Source of the DNA: a virus
Reading direction: 5' to 3' (one strand)
Length of the DNA: 64,000 nt
IMG/VR virus record: IMGVR_UViG_3300011113_000664
Coordinates: 62,001-126,000 of that record
The translations under genes and the position numbers were made by a program. The notes beneath the pieces were generated by a model that saw nothing but the letters and a program-made list of their open reading frames with translations, was not told the DNA's origin and did not search any database. Below, piece by piece: positions 25,307-35,447 of the stretch (within the stretch, counting starts at the first letter, position 1; every line of letters begins with the position of its first letter).

Positions 25307-27675
25307 TAAAATATTTTAATTTTATCAAATAAATATTTAATTATGTGATTTTTATTTGAACCTGCTAAAGATTCATTTGTAGTGTTAGTATTATACTGCC
25401 CTAATAAAAAGTAACGCTCTCGTACATCATCCCCATTATCTTGATTTAAATAAAATAAACGACCAACTGATGGTGATTCACTATTAAGATAGTTAGCCTG
25501 TAACCCTCTTGCATTTGGGTCATCATAAGGTTGTTCAGAATTATCCTTTCTTGGATAATTTCCTTTTAACATATTATTTGGTATTTTAACACCCAATTGT
25601 GTAACTTCTACTGTATCTGTACCACCTGTCGCATTTATAATTGTTGCATTAAGTTTATAATCATATAAAAATAATAAATCTTCTTTGTTTACTTTAAAAA
25701 AATTTGTTTTTATTGTTTGTCCATTTGCTAATAAAAAAACTATATCTGTACTGTTATTTAAACCAATATCAGAGTTTCTTTTTATTTTTGCACCAATTCC
25801 ATCTGATACTTGGCTATTAGGTTTTGACCTTAATGGTACTGCTTGCGCTCCATAATATACATAACTATCACTACTTAGTAGATAAGTACCAGTACCAAAA
25901 TTTATAAAATATAAAGAAAAATTCATCCATTGACTTTTTAGGGAAAATTGATAATAAAGAAAATTATCACCAAAAGTAGTATTAAAAGGACTCCTTCCTG
26001 CTTTAATATGATTATAAAAATTTAAATATTCAGGAAATAATATATTTGAATTAGGTTTATAATCATTTTGATTGGATATAAAAGATTTTGGAGTATAGCC
26101 AAAATTTAATATATTAGTTTGTATGTTTGTTTTTTCATCATTTAATGCTAAAGCAACACCTCTTGTTTCATTATATTGGGTTATACCATAAATTTCACCA
26201 AAATCAAATTTAAAATGTTTCCATATCCAAGGTCTTCTTATTGGATTAGTGGTTGCATTTTCATTATAACCATAAAGTTGGGGAACTTTAAGTTTTATTG
26301 TTTTAATATTAGGGGCTGGTTGATAATTAGTTGTATCAAACCAAAAATAACCTCTAAAAGCGGTAAAAAGACCTAACTCATTATCATCATTTACTGAAAC
26401 TATTTCACCAAATTCATTTGTTATAATTTTATTTCTATCACAAGGTAGTAATACAACTAAATTACCGTTTTCTTTAAAAACAGTATATTTAGAATTGTCT
26501 AAAATTGCAATATCATTATCATAATCATATTTATCATATATTGAATTAAAAGTAGTATTTTCATAATTGTTAAGTATTTCTGCATCCATATCTGAAACTG
26601 TGTTTTTGATTGTAAAAACTCTTAAATCAAAATCACCTTTAACATGAAGTCTTATTTGTGAATCATTAGCCAATTCATTTGTTGGTGTAAAATCTCCACT
26701 ATCATCACCACTAAATCCATTTGAGTCTGTTAAACCAGCATTTTCATCACTAAAATTTGGAATTGGGTTTCTACTACCTTGCCAATAATGATTGGGATTC
26801 ATAGTAAAATAATTACTTATTACAGTAACAAATGGTTTTACTGATTTAATCAAATTAAAATCTAATCTATTAATTCCAACATTTGTATTATTTATATTTT
26901 GTGACCATAAAGGTTTGACTGTAATTGTTTTATTCTGTATATCAATATTTGGAAGTTCTTCTAATGGTATATCAGGATTCATTGACCCACCATCTTCTGT
27001 AAAAAAAATATCAGGATATCCTTCAGATTTTAAAATTGCAGGTGATGTTGAAAACACACCAATATCAGTAACATCACAAGACATATTAACTGTATATGTT
27101 TTATTTGATGGTACAACTAAAATATAATCACCACTTTCATTTGTAGTGGTAGAATATTTATAATATTTATCAAAAACATATGCAAGAGTTTCATTTGTTA
27201 TTATCTCTTCTTTTTCAGGAAATGTACCAACAGGGCTTTTTGGTGTAACACCTATTCCTAAATCATTTTCAGGAAAACCATTAAATCCTCTAAATCTTCT
27301 GTATTTTGGTAAAAGATTGTAAATTTTTCCATTTCCATCTTTATCATAAACTGTTTGAAAAGGATATATGGCTGCTGCTTCTATTTTTTTAATATCATCT
27401 AATCTTGTTGGGTTAGCAATAGTTTCTTCTTCGGAAGAAATAAAAACCGAAATTCTACAATTTGGTATTCCAACACCTCTACCTAAAACTCTTCCAACTA
27501 TAATCCCATAATCAGCATCAAATAATCTATAAATATCTTTTTGAAAGATTTTTAAAGATAAAATATCCAAAGATTCATAAGTTTGGTCAAGATTAACATT
27601 TAAAAACTTATCACCAATATCTGTCCTAACTCTCAAAGACTTATGGTTTACATTATCAGAATTTATAAAATTCAT
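25306..27675 (-). CDS. Large tail/baseplate protein with carboxypeptidase-regulatory-like domain, 789 aa
   Basis: The N-terminal part (about 20-95) contains DADYGIIVGRVLGRGVGIPN and CRISVFI, followed later (about 165-210) by TTNESGDYILVVPSNKTYTV. Together they look like a carboxypeptidase-regulatory/CNA-B-type beta sandwich with an insertion: a G.V....G.PN.....V opening, then a G.Y...V closing pattern. The rest is beta-rich and Asn-rich. The gene is divergent from the 1308-residue baseplate gene and shares its back-to-back late promoter region. A structural role at the tail tip is probable, though the exact part is unknown. Confidence 0.6.
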   Translation of the reverse strand: MNFINSDNVNHKSLRVRTDIGDKFLNVNLDQTYESLDILSLKIFQKDIYRLFDADYGIIVGRVLGRGVGIPNCRISVFISSEEETIANPTRLDDIKKIEAAAIYPFQTVYDKDGNGKIYNLLPKYRRFRGFNGFPENDLGIGVTPKSPVGTFPEKEEIITNETLAYVFDKYYKYSTTTNESGDYILVVPSNKTYTVNMSCDVTDIGVFSTSPAILKSEGYPDIFFTEDGGSMNPDIPLEELPNIDIQNKTITVKPLWSQNINNTNVGINRLDFNLIKSVKPFVTVISNYFTMNPNHYWQGSRNPIPNFSDENAGLTDSNGFSGDDSGDFTPTNELANDSQIRLHVKGDFDLRVFTIKNTVSDMDAEILNNYENTTFNSIYDKYDYDNDIAILDNSKYTVFKENGNLVVLLPCDRNKIITNEFGEIVSVNDDNELGLFTAFRGYFWFDTTNYQPAPNIKTIKLKVPQLYGYNENATTNPIRRPWIWKHFKFDFGEIYGITQYNETRGVALALNDEKTNIQTNILNFGYTPKSFISNQNDYKPNSNILFPEYLNFYNHIKAGRSPFNTTFGDNFLYYQFSLKSQWMNFSLYFINFGTGTYLLSSDSYVYYGAQAVPLRSKPNSQVSDGIGAKIKRNSDIGLNNSTDIVFLLANGQTIKTNFFKVNKEDLLFLYDYKLNATIINATGGTDTVEVTQLGVKIPNNMLKGNYPRKDNSEQPYDDPNARGLQANYLNSESPSVGRLFYLNQDNGDDVRERYFLLGQYNTNTTNESLAGSNKNHIIKYLFDKIKIF

Positions 27676-27689
27676 ATTTCTAAAGATAC

Positions 27690-27704
27690 TTTTTAATAAA
27701 TAGT
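27690..27704 (-). promoter_or_regulatory. Late-promoter-like element before 789-aa gene
   Basis: ACTATTTATTAAAAA (minus strand), 14 bases before the ATG at 27675. Only five bases separate its upstream edge from the plus-strand copy at 27710. Confidence 0.65.
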
Positions 27705-27709
27705 TCTTA

Positions 27710-27724
27710 ACTATTTATAAAAAA
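27710..27724 (+). promoter_or_regulatory. Late-promoter-like element before 1308-aa baseplate gene
   Basis: ACTATTTATAAAAAA, nine bases before the GTG start at 27734, back to back with the copy at 27690-27704. Confidence 0.65.
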
Positions 27725-27733
27725 TTGATTTAA

Positions 27734-30700
27734 GTGGCAAAAAAAATAAAATATGTTGGTAGTACACCTGTAAATAAAGATTCACAACCTTCATTTTCAA
27801 ACTTCAATGATACTTTTCAAACTACCATTTTTAATGGTGATATTGGTTTATCTACTAAATTTACAACCAATGAAACTATAAAAAGAGAAAGTAGGATTAT
27901 TGTAACACAGAAAAATGTAACATTAAGTGATTTAAAAATTTCAAATTTAGACCAATTAAATAAATTTGTTAACCTTACAAATAAACTAAAACTTAATAAT
28001 GATAAAACAAATTTATCAAGTTATGCAGTTTATGGTTCATTAAAAGAAAAATATAGAATTACTGTAAATAATGTCATAAATAAATTTGTTGGTGGTTTAT
28101 TTATGAATTCATATCTTAGTGGAACACCATATAATACTTTATTAGATTATACATATGATGATATTACAGAAATATCCACATTTAGAATTCCTATAACAGT
28201 TGTTGAAAATCCATTTTTTATAAATTTAAGCACATTTAATTCAAATGAGTCATTAAATATTGATAATCTTATTACAAGATATCAAGATTATGTTTTAACA
28301 TATAATGATGTTAATTATCATATAAATGGTTTTACAGGTTTTACTAGTGGTAATTCAGCTTATTTATATTTTAGTGTAAATGATAATCCATTTTCAGGAA
28401 ATTCTACACCACAAAATATTGGTTATGATTTTTTAATTAAACCAAATGATATTGAATTTAATAAATTTTATGATTCGTTAAGTGAACTTGAAAGATATTT
28501 TTTAAATAAAAATTCAACCCCAAAATATAGTTTTTCTTTTAAAATACCTAAAGTCGATGAAGATGGTAATTTGACTTTTTCTGAATATGTATTTAACTTT
28601 CCAATAAGATATGATGGTTATAATTTGGATACTGAATCCATAAGTTATGTTGTATTTTTGGAAAAATTATTTGAGATTGGTGATTTATATGATGAATATA
28701 AATCAAATTTAATTTTAAGGAAATTAATTCCAAAAACATTACTTGATTTGGATATAACCAATCCATATAAATCTGAATCAATATTTAAGATTTATGGAAA
28801 GGAAATTGATGAAATAAAAATGTTCATTGATTCTTTAATGAACATTAATGCCACATCATATGATAAAGTAAATAATATTCCCGATGCATTAATTAAGAAT
28901 TTAGCAAAAACTTTAAGTTGGAATGGTAAAAATATAATTACTAGTAACGATTTAGCATCATCTATTTTTGCAAATGACAATGCAGGTGGTACTAATCAAA
29001 CAGCATCATTAGCAGAAGTTGATATAGAAATTTGGAGAAGAATTGTTATTAATACCGCTTGGTTTATGAAATCAAAAGGTACAAGAAAAGTTCTTGAAGC
29101 AATATTTAGTTTTATTGGCGCACCTGAATGTTTATCTGTTATTAATGAATATATTTATGTGGTTGATGGTAAAATTAATCCAAGTAATGTTGACCCAAGT
29201 ATTTTAATTGATACAGGAACAACTCAAACAATACCAATTCCTTATGATGAAGATGGTTATCCTATTGCCCCAATTCCTACATCTAGTATTTATTTTCAAA
29301 ATAATGGTAATGAGGATAGTGGTCAATTTTATATTAATCTTTATAGAAAACTTGGTTTTAATATAACAAAAACTATTGATAATAAAAAATCTTGGGTTTA
29401 CTATGAAACTGCCAATACACATTCTTCTACAGGAAGAAACACATATTATGAAGTAAATGATTCAAGATTAATAATAAACACAAAAGAAATTTCAGTAAAT
29501 TTAGATATTGCTAATGCGATTGAATGTGATGTATATAATTTCAATAAAATAAATAATTATCCTGTTACAGATACAGGTAGAACAATACCTTACCCACAAA
29601 GAGAAACAAATAAATTTAATGCTAATTCATTAACTTTTGCACAATACGTTGATAGAATTTATTCCACATTCATAAACGCTCAAAATAGAAAAGTTAGCGA
29701 TTCAGCAATTGGTTCTTATTATCCATCATTAACAAAACTTTATTATGATTATCTAAACGAATCTTTTAATGATATTGGTGTAGAATCTAACAAAAGAAGA
29801 TTCAGAGAGTTAATGAAATATGTTGATAATATTGATGGTATATTCAATGATTTTGTTGAACAATTTATTCCTGCAACGGCTATACTTATTGATAAAGGTG
29901 TAAAAATTAGAAATACTATATTTACTCCTCAAAAATTTGTTTATAAACAAGGTATTGATGATGGTTCTGAATTTGAAGGTGCTGTAAAAGGTAAAGAAGA
30001 AAATCCAAAACAAAATGTAGTAATAATTGAAACAGAGTTTTTTGATACATATGAAGATAGTATAAATGTCGCTACAATTTCAACTGAGGTTGCAAGTAGT
30101 AATTCAGGTAGTATTGATACTCCTACATATGGAGAAACTACTACTACTAAAAATATACAACCTGTTTGGGATGGTGTTATTTGTGAAAATGAAGCACCAA
30201 GTTTTGCTATCACAGGTGCAACCAAAATAGAATTATCAAGTTTAACTAATAATGAAATTTTTAATAAGACAACAGGAACAACACATACATTAACTTTTAA
30301 TTTCACATCTGCAACTGAAACATTATCGGCATCTACAACAGAATTTTATTTTAACATACATCAATATGATAAATTACCAAGTGTATTAGGTTTTAGTGAT
30401 ACATCAATATATACTTTTAGTGCTTCATCAACCGCATTTACAACATCATCCACAATAAGTGTTGATATACCTTCTTCTGTTTTAAGTTGTGATTCTGAAT
30501 ATATTATAAAACCTTATTTTAAAATAAATACTTGTGCAGAATCGGGGCAAACATTTACAGCTTCAAGCCCATACACAATGTATGAAAGATTCCTTTATAA
30601 TGAATATTATAATTTTTATCCAACTAATTTAGTTGAAAGATTTTTTGATTATACTAAATTTAAATTATCAACAGGATTAACTGTTTCAACATTAATACCT

Positions 30701-31660
30701 AATAGTCAATATACACCATTATTTAGGAATTATAACACTAGCTATGATTATTATTTTATTTCTTTATGTGATGCACCACAACCTTTATTTAATTTCTTTG
30801 GTATAGGTTTTGAAACACAAGGCTTAATAACTGAAACAATACCTGTTAATAGTACAAATTTTACAAATTTTAATGTATCATTTAAACCAATTGGTGATAT
30901 AATTCTCGCTGTTAATGGTGTTACAATATTAAAAGACCTTGAATATAGTGCTGAAACATCAACATTAATACCACCATCAATAAGGGATTTAAGTTTTAAT
31001 CTTACCAATCCATTAACATCTGAATATAATGATGTATTAACTGTTAGTTATTATAAAAATTCAGATAATGGACAAAAATTAATTAAAGAAAATTTTGAAT
31101 ATACAGCTTCAACAAATATTTCATCAACAGGTATAAATTTTTATATTGATTTAACATATCAATTAGCAGGTGGAGATGTTGTTGTATATTGGAATGGTCT
31201 TATGTTATCTCAAGGCTCTGATTATACTTTTTCAACTTTAAATGGTAATAGAATTATTTTGAATTCTACAATATCCCTTATCAATGGTGATTTTATATCT
31301 GTAGTTTATTTTACACCTTTAACAACATCAATTGCAATTGTAAATTTAACAGGTAGTTCTATATCTTGGAATATTAATACATTAATATCTGATAATGCTA
31401 CAGGTAATTTTATACACGAATTCTATGATTTATCTAACACAGGTTTAACAGGTACAAGTTTATATTCATTAAATACTACTTATCAATATAATACATATAG
31501 TTTTTCACAAGCATTTGATTGGGCAAATTCGCCACCATTAATAGTTGGACAAATTTATAACTATAGAATAAAATCAGAAAAATATTTTAAAACAATAAAT
31601 AATATTGGGTTTACATCAACAACTTATAGTAATGCTATAAAAGTTAAATTACCTACTTAA
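27734..31660 (+). CDS. Large baseplate wedge protein (candidate gp7 / P2 gpI-type), 1308 aa
   Basis: Starts with GTG at 27734, nine bases after a late element; I see no suitable ATG nearby. Residues about 410-480 (EVDIEIWRRIVINTAWFMKS, then KGTRKVLEAIFSFIGAPE) resemble the core of P2 gpI-type tail proteins, a fold also placed in T4 gp7. Mid-part (about 600-720) is helical and polar. The C-terminal third (about 760-1308) has Thr/Ser-rich beta modules, one with SYYKNSDNGQ and similar repeats, suggestive of Ig-like or fibronectin-like domains. The next gene encodes the gp5-like hub with one base between them. Role by family would be baseplate wedge. Confidence in the exact T4 equivalent is low. 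Confidence 0.6.
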   Translation: MAKKIKYVGSTPVNKDSQPSFSNFNDTFQTTIFNGDIGLSTKFTTNETIKRESRIIVTQKNVTLSDLKISNLDQLNKFVNLTNKLKLNNDKTNLSSYAVYGSLKEKYRITVNNVINKFVGGLFMNSYLSGTPYNTLLDYTYDDITEISTFRIPITVVENPFFINLSTFNSNESLNIDNLITRYQDYVLTYNDVNYHINGFTGFTSGNSAYLYFSVNDNPFSGNSTPQNIGYDFLIKPNDIEFNKFYDSLSELERYFLNKNSTPKYSFSFKIPKVDEDGNLTFSEYVFNFPIRYDGYNLDTESISYVVFLEKLFEIGDLYDEYKSNLILRKLIPKTLLDLDITNPYKSESIFKIYGKEIDEIKMFIDSLMNINATSYDKVNNIPDALIKNLAKTLSWNGKNIITSNDLASSIFANDNAGGTNQTASLAEVDIEIWRRIVINTAWFMKSKGTRKVLEAIFSFIGAPECLSVINEYIYVVDGKINPSNVDPSILIDTGTTQTIPIPYDEDGYPIAPIPTSSIYFQNNGNEDSGQFYINLYRKLGFNITKTIDNKKSWVYYETANTHSSTGRNTYYEVNDSRLIINTKEISVNLDIANAIECDVYNFNKINNYPVTDTGRTIPYPQRETNKFNANSLTFAQYVDRIYSTFINAQNRKVSDSAIGSYYPSLTKLYYDYLNESFNDIGVESNKRRFRELMKYVDNIDGIFNDFVEQFIPATAILIDKGVKIRNTIFTPQKFVYKQGIDDGSEFEGAVKGKEENPKQNVVIIETEFFDTYEDSINVATISTEVASSNSGSIDTPTYGETTTTKNIQPVWDGVICENEAPSFAITGATKIELSSLTNNEIFNKTTGTTHTLTFNFTSATETLSASTTEFYFNIHQYDKLPSVLGFSDTSIYTFSASSTAFTTSSTISVDIPSSVLSCDSEYIIKPYFKINTCAESGQTFTASSPYTMYERFLYNEYYNFYPTNLVERFFDYTKFKLSTGLTVSTLIPNSQYTPLFRNYNTSYDYYFISLCDAPQPLFNFFGIGFETQGLITETIPVNSTNFTNFNVSFKPIGDIILAVNGVTILKDLEYSAETSTLIPPSIRDLSFNLTNPLTSEYNDVLTVSYYKNSDNGQKLIKENFEYTASTNISSTGINFYIDLTYQLAGGDVVVYWNGLMLSQGSDYTFSTLNGNRIILNSTISLINGDFISVVYFTPLTTSIAIVNLTGSSISWNINTLISDNATGNFIHEFYDLSNTGLTGTSLYSLNTTYQYNTYSFSQAFDWANSPPLIVGQIYNYRIKSEKYFKTINNIGFTSTTYSNAIKVKLPT

Positions 31661-31661
31661 T

Positions 31662-32609
31662 ATGAGTGAATTAACATACGGAAAAAATTTTCAAAAAAGT
31701 TCATTTGGTACGAATGTTCCTTTAACAATAAATAAAAATATTTATGTTGCTAAAGTTATTGATGTTAAAGATGATAAAAATGTTGGTAGAATTAAAGTTT
31801 ATATTGATGGTTTGGACCATTCAAATATTAATTTACCTTATGCTTATCCATTAATGTCAAGAATAATACATGTAATGCCACAAGTTGGTGAACTTGTTTT
31901 AGTATTCTTTGCCGATGCAAAAAAAGAAAAAGAGAATCAAAAATATCAAAATAGATTTTGGATTGGCCCAATAATTACAAATTATGAACATGTAAATTTT
32001 GATAGTCAGGATGTGTTAAATTCTGCAACTAATATTTTAACATATACTAACTTATCTGACCCATTACAAACCAAATCAAAAAATAAAAAAAATACAGAAA
32101 GAGGGTTATTTCCAATTGATACTGAGACACCACCATTAGTAAATAATTTAAATGATATTACCATTGTTGGAAAAAACAACACAGATATTACTCAATCCGA
32201 TAATAAAATTAAATTAAGAGCAGGTAAACATAAAAAAAATAAACCAACTGAAACTAATACAAAAAATCCTGTTTATTCGGTATTAGAATTTATTGATGAA
32301 AATACATCTTATTCTCTAACCGCAGGTGATGAAATTTATTTAATTAGCCATAAAGGTCGATTTAGATTTAAAAAAACTTTAACAAATAAAGATATAGGTG
32401 ATTTAAAACAAAATGCTCAATCAATGCTCTATGGTGAACTAACTGTTCAATATTTAAAAGTTTTAACTGAAGTTTTTTTAAATCATATACATCAACATCC
32501 AAGTCAAGCACCAACATATGGTGCAACATCACCGTTTAAAATCGAAGATTTGAGAAGACAATTGCAAAACATTGAACAATTATTGGCAAAAAACATAAAA
32601 ATTAATTAA
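31662..32609 (+). CDS. Baseplate hub/spike protein, gp5-type OB-fold without lysozyme
   Basis: 315 residues. Residues about 26-105 form the OB-fold of gp5/VgrG-type spikes: IYVAKVIDVKDDKNVGRIKV, VMPQVGELVLVFF and NRFWIGPII. The lysozyme domain of T4 gp5 is absent, as in many relatives. Residues about 205-250 (YSVLEFIDENTSYSLTAGDE) could form the first strands of a spike, and NHIHQHPSQAP near 270 is His-rich, like metal-binding tips of spike proteins. It lies between the large baseplate protein and the sheath, as expected for tail-tip genes. Confidence 0.8.
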   Translation: MSELTYGKNFQKSSFGTNVPLTINKNIYVAKVIDVKDDKNVGRIKVYIDGLDHSNINLPYAYPLMSRIIHVMPQVGELVLVFFADAKKEKENQKYQNRFWIGPIITNYEHVNFDSQDVLNSATNILTYTNLSDPLQTKSKNKKNTERGLFPIDTETPPLVNNLNDITIVGKNNTDITQSDNKIKLRAGKHKKNKPTETNTKNPVYSVLEFIDENTSYSLTAGDEIYLISHKGRFRFKKTLTNKDIGDLKQNAQSMLYGELTVQYLKVLTEVFLNHIHQHPSQAPTYGATSPFKIEDLRRQLQNIEQLLAKNIKIN

Positions 32610-32624
32610 AGTTTGAAATAAAAA

Positions 32625-32639
32625 ACTATTTATAATAAA
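32625..32639 (+). promoter_or_regulatory. Late-promoter-like element before sheath gene
   Basis: Exact ACTATTTATAATAAA, ten bases before the ATG at 32650. Confidence 0.7.
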
Positions 32640-32649
32640 ATATTATAAA

Positions 32650-35409
32650 ATGGCAAATTTTAATTTCAAATCACCTAGCGTTAAATTTCAAGAAATAGAC
32701 AGAAGTTTCGCTTCAACCCCATCATTGGGGATAACATCAGTTGGTATGGTTGGTGAAACCTTGAAAGGGCCAGCTTTTTCACCTGTTTTGGTTACAACAA
32801 AAGCTGAATTTAGGAGATATTTTGGTGGAACATCTACCGAAAAATTTTCTAATGGGAAGATGAAATTCTTAGCACCAACTTATGCAAATTCATTTTTAGA
32901 AGAAGGTGACCAATTATATTTCACAAGAATTCTTGGAAAATCAGGATATAATGCAGGTAGAGGTTGGGCTATAACTGTTGGTGGTGCTTGTTTAGCATCA
33001 ACTTCAGCACAAACATCAACACTTTCAAGTTCCACAGGTACAACAACATTTAGTGGTTCAAATGTAGTAACATTTACTGCAAATTCTGTTAATTATAGTT
33101 TTTCAATTACAGGAAATGGAACATATGATAATGTTTCTAATATAACATTTGTAAGAAATAGTTCAGGAGTGTTTACTGCATCAAGTGCATTTGTAACAGT
33201 TTCTTCTTATTATAGTGCATCAACAACAAACATTAGTGGTTCTGCCACATTTACTTCTTTCACTTATACAGCACAGACAGACCAAACCTATGATAATATG
33301 GTTGTTGCTTTATTAAGAAGTAGAGGTACAGGTTTACGAGATGCAGCTACATTTAGGGTAAGTTCAGTAACAGGAACATTTACAGCCACTAATGGTAATC
33401 CACTTGCAAATTTTACATTAACCGCTGTAGGTGCAAGCGTATCAGAAAATTTACAGTTTAACTTGGATGTAACTTCTTCAAGTTATATTTCTAAAGCAAT
33501 GGGAAGTAAAAATTCAGATGCAAAGTCAAACTTATGGGTTGAAGCAGTTTATCCTGATTTAATTAGAAAACTTGCTACTGATGGTACTATTAGTGGTATT
33601 AATAATGTAGTTCCATTTACAAGTGGTACTTTTTCTGATTATACAGCGCAATATACAAATCCTGAAACACCTTGGATTGTTTCTGAAATTAATGGTAGTA
33701 ACATAACTAGATTGTTTAAATTTATTTCATATTCTGATGGTGATGCAGCAAATAAAGAAGTAAAAATTGCAATTGAAAATATTAATCCAACAACAAAAGA
33801 GTTTGATGTTGTGATTAGAGATTACAATGATACTGATGCAAATCCTTCAATTCTTGAAAGATTTGGAAGATGTACTATGAACCCTAATAGTAATAACTTT
33901 ATTATGAGAAGAATTGGTGGTGTTTATAGTAATGCTGATGAATCATTCTTAGAAGATGCAAGGTCTGCTTATGTTTATGTAAATGTTAATGTAAATGCAT
34001 CTATAACATCAATTCCTTGTGGTTTTGAAGGTTATAATTTTAGAAATTATACTGTAGGTGGTGCTAGTACAGCAAATACTCCTGTAATGGTTTATAAAAA
34101 GAGTTATGATAGTGCGGATAAACCACTTAAAACATATCTTGGTATTTCAGAAAAAGCTTTTGATACTGCAAATACTAGGGGTCTTTCAATAAATGATGAC
34201 TTGTTTAAATTTATTGGTGCTAATACTTCAGCAAGTAGTTATACAAAAACTAAAGGTTTCCATTTGGATTCAGGTGCTACAGGAACTTATGTTGATTCTC
34301 AAAATAATGCAATTGGTCAATTTGAAGTAGGTTTAGGTTCAATAACAAATACTGCAAGTGTTGGAATAGGAACTTACTATGCTGATATTACAAAACGCAA
34401 ATTTGTTCTTGTTCCGGCAGGTGGTTTTGATGGTTGGGATATAAACTATGAAATGACAGGTGGAAGGTCAATTGGAAGTACATTTGAAGTAGGTCAGGCT
34501 GATGAATTTGATGAATCAGATTACAATGCTTACAAAGAGGCATATCAAATCTATGAAGATACTGAAAGAACACCAATTAACTTATTTACAACTCCGGGTA
34601 TAAATTGGGATGATAATTTAGGTTTAGTTGAAGATGTTATTGAAATTGTTGAAGAAGTACGTCAAGATGCTCTTTACATTATTGATGCTCCTGATGCAAA
34701 TCTTAATAGTACACCAACTGTTGCAGCAGGTACTTATGCTGATGCTCTTGATGCATCGGGAATTGATTCTTCTTATGCTGCTACTTATGTACCTTGGGTT
34801 AGAAGAAAAGACCCTGATTCAAATACAAACATTTATATTCCACCAACAGGTGAAATTTTAAAAGCAATGGCACTTGCTGATAGAACTTCGTTTATTTGGT
34901 TTGCAACAGCAGGTTTAAATAGAGGTGGTCTTCCAAATGCTAGAGATGTAAGAAAAACATTTAAAGAGTCTGATAGAGATACACTATATCTTGCAAGATT
35001 AAATCCAATTGTTAAATTCTCTAATAATACTCCTGGGATTTTCATCTATGGTCAGAAGACTTTACAAATTGCAGATACTAAACTTGATAGAATTGATGTG
35101 AGAAGACTTCTTCTTTACGCAAAACAAATCATTTCTTCTCAAGCTAGACTTTACTTGTTTGAACCTAATGATGATGTATTGGCAACTAACTTTATTGCTG
35201 AATCTAATAAGAAACTTAAAGTTATTCAAGATAACAGAGGTTTACAAACATTTAGCGTAAGATTAGATAATACATTAAATACACCTGAAAGTAGAGACAG
35301 AAATGAAATCTACTTTGTGATTGACTTGTTACCAATCGGTGCTGTTGAATTTATTGGTCTAACATTTGTTGTAAATAAATCTACAAGTTCAATTCAATTT
35401 AATGGATAA
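32650..35409 (+). CDS. Tail sheath protein (gp18-type)
   Basis: Contractile sheath subunit. The N-terminus FKSPSVKFQEIDRSF and GITSVGMVGETLKGPAF is typical, and the C-terminal third (about 640-919) has the conserved core: LGLVEDVIEIVEEVRQDALY, RDTLYLARLNPIV, the GQKTLQ motif, DRIDVRRLL and the final PIGAVEFI segment. At 919 residues it is about 260 longer than T4 gp18. Residues about 110-220 are a Ser/Thr-rich beta insertion likely exposed on the sheath surface. Late element ten bases upstream. The tube gene follows 38 bases later. Confidence 0.95.
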   Translation: MANFNFKSPSVKFQEIDRSFASTPSLGITSVGMVGETLKGPAFSPVLVTTKAEFRRYFGGTSTEKFSNGKMKFLAPTYANSFLEEGDQLYFTRILGKSGYNAGRGWAITVGGACLASTSAQTSTLSSSTGTTTFSGSNVVTFTANSVNYSFSITGNGTYDNVSNITFVRNSSGVFTASSAFVTVSSYYSASTTNISGSATFTSFTYTAQTDQTYDNMVVALLRSRGTGLRDAATFRVSSVTGTFTATNGNPLANFTLTAVGASVSENLQFNLDVTSSSYISKAMGSKNSDAKSNLWVEAVYPDLIRKLATDGTISGINNVVPFTSGTFSDYTAQYTNPETPWIVSEINGSNITRLFKFISYSDGDAANKEVKIAIENINPTTKEFDVVIRDYNDTDANPSILERFGRCTMNPNSNNFIMRRIGGVYSNADESFLEDARSAYVYVNVNVNASITSIPCGFEGYNFRNYTVGGASTANTPVMVYKKSYDSADKPLKTYLGISEKAFDTANTRGLSINDDLFKFIGANTSASSYTKTKGFHLDSGATGTYVDSQNNAIGQFEVGLGSITNTASVGIGTYYADITKRKFVLVPAGGFDGWDINYEMTGGRSIGSTFEVGQADEFDESDYNAYKEAYQIYEDTERTPINLFTTPGINWDDNLGLVEDVIEIVEEVRQDALYIIDAPDANLNSTPTVAAGTYADALDASGIDSSYAATYVPWVRRKDPDSNTNIYIPPTGEILKAMALADRTSFIWFATAGLNRGGLPNARDVRKTFKESDRDTLYLARLNPIVKFSNNTPGIFIYGQKTLQIADTKLDRIDVRRLLLYAKQIISSQARLYLFEPNDDVLATNFIAESNKKLKVIQDNRGLQTFSVRLDNTLNTPESRDRNEIYFVIDLLPIGAVEFIGLTFVVNKSTSSIQFNG

Positions 35410-35424
35410 TAACAATTAAAAGAA

Positions 35425-35439
35425 ACTATTTAAAATAAA
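35425..35439 (+). promoter_or_regulatory. Late-promoter-like element before tube gene
   Basis: ACTATTTAAAATAAA, eight bases before the ATG at 35448; 14 of 15 match. Gives the tube gene extra expression inside the tail unit. Confidence 0.65.
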
Positions 35440-35447
35440 GAAATAAA

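Noticed and set aside
31662-32609. Lysozyme domain in the gp5-like protein
   Set aside because: After the OB-fold the sequence goes directly to a low-complexity and strand region. No lysozyme catalytic Glu-Asp-Thr pattern or length for that domain is present.
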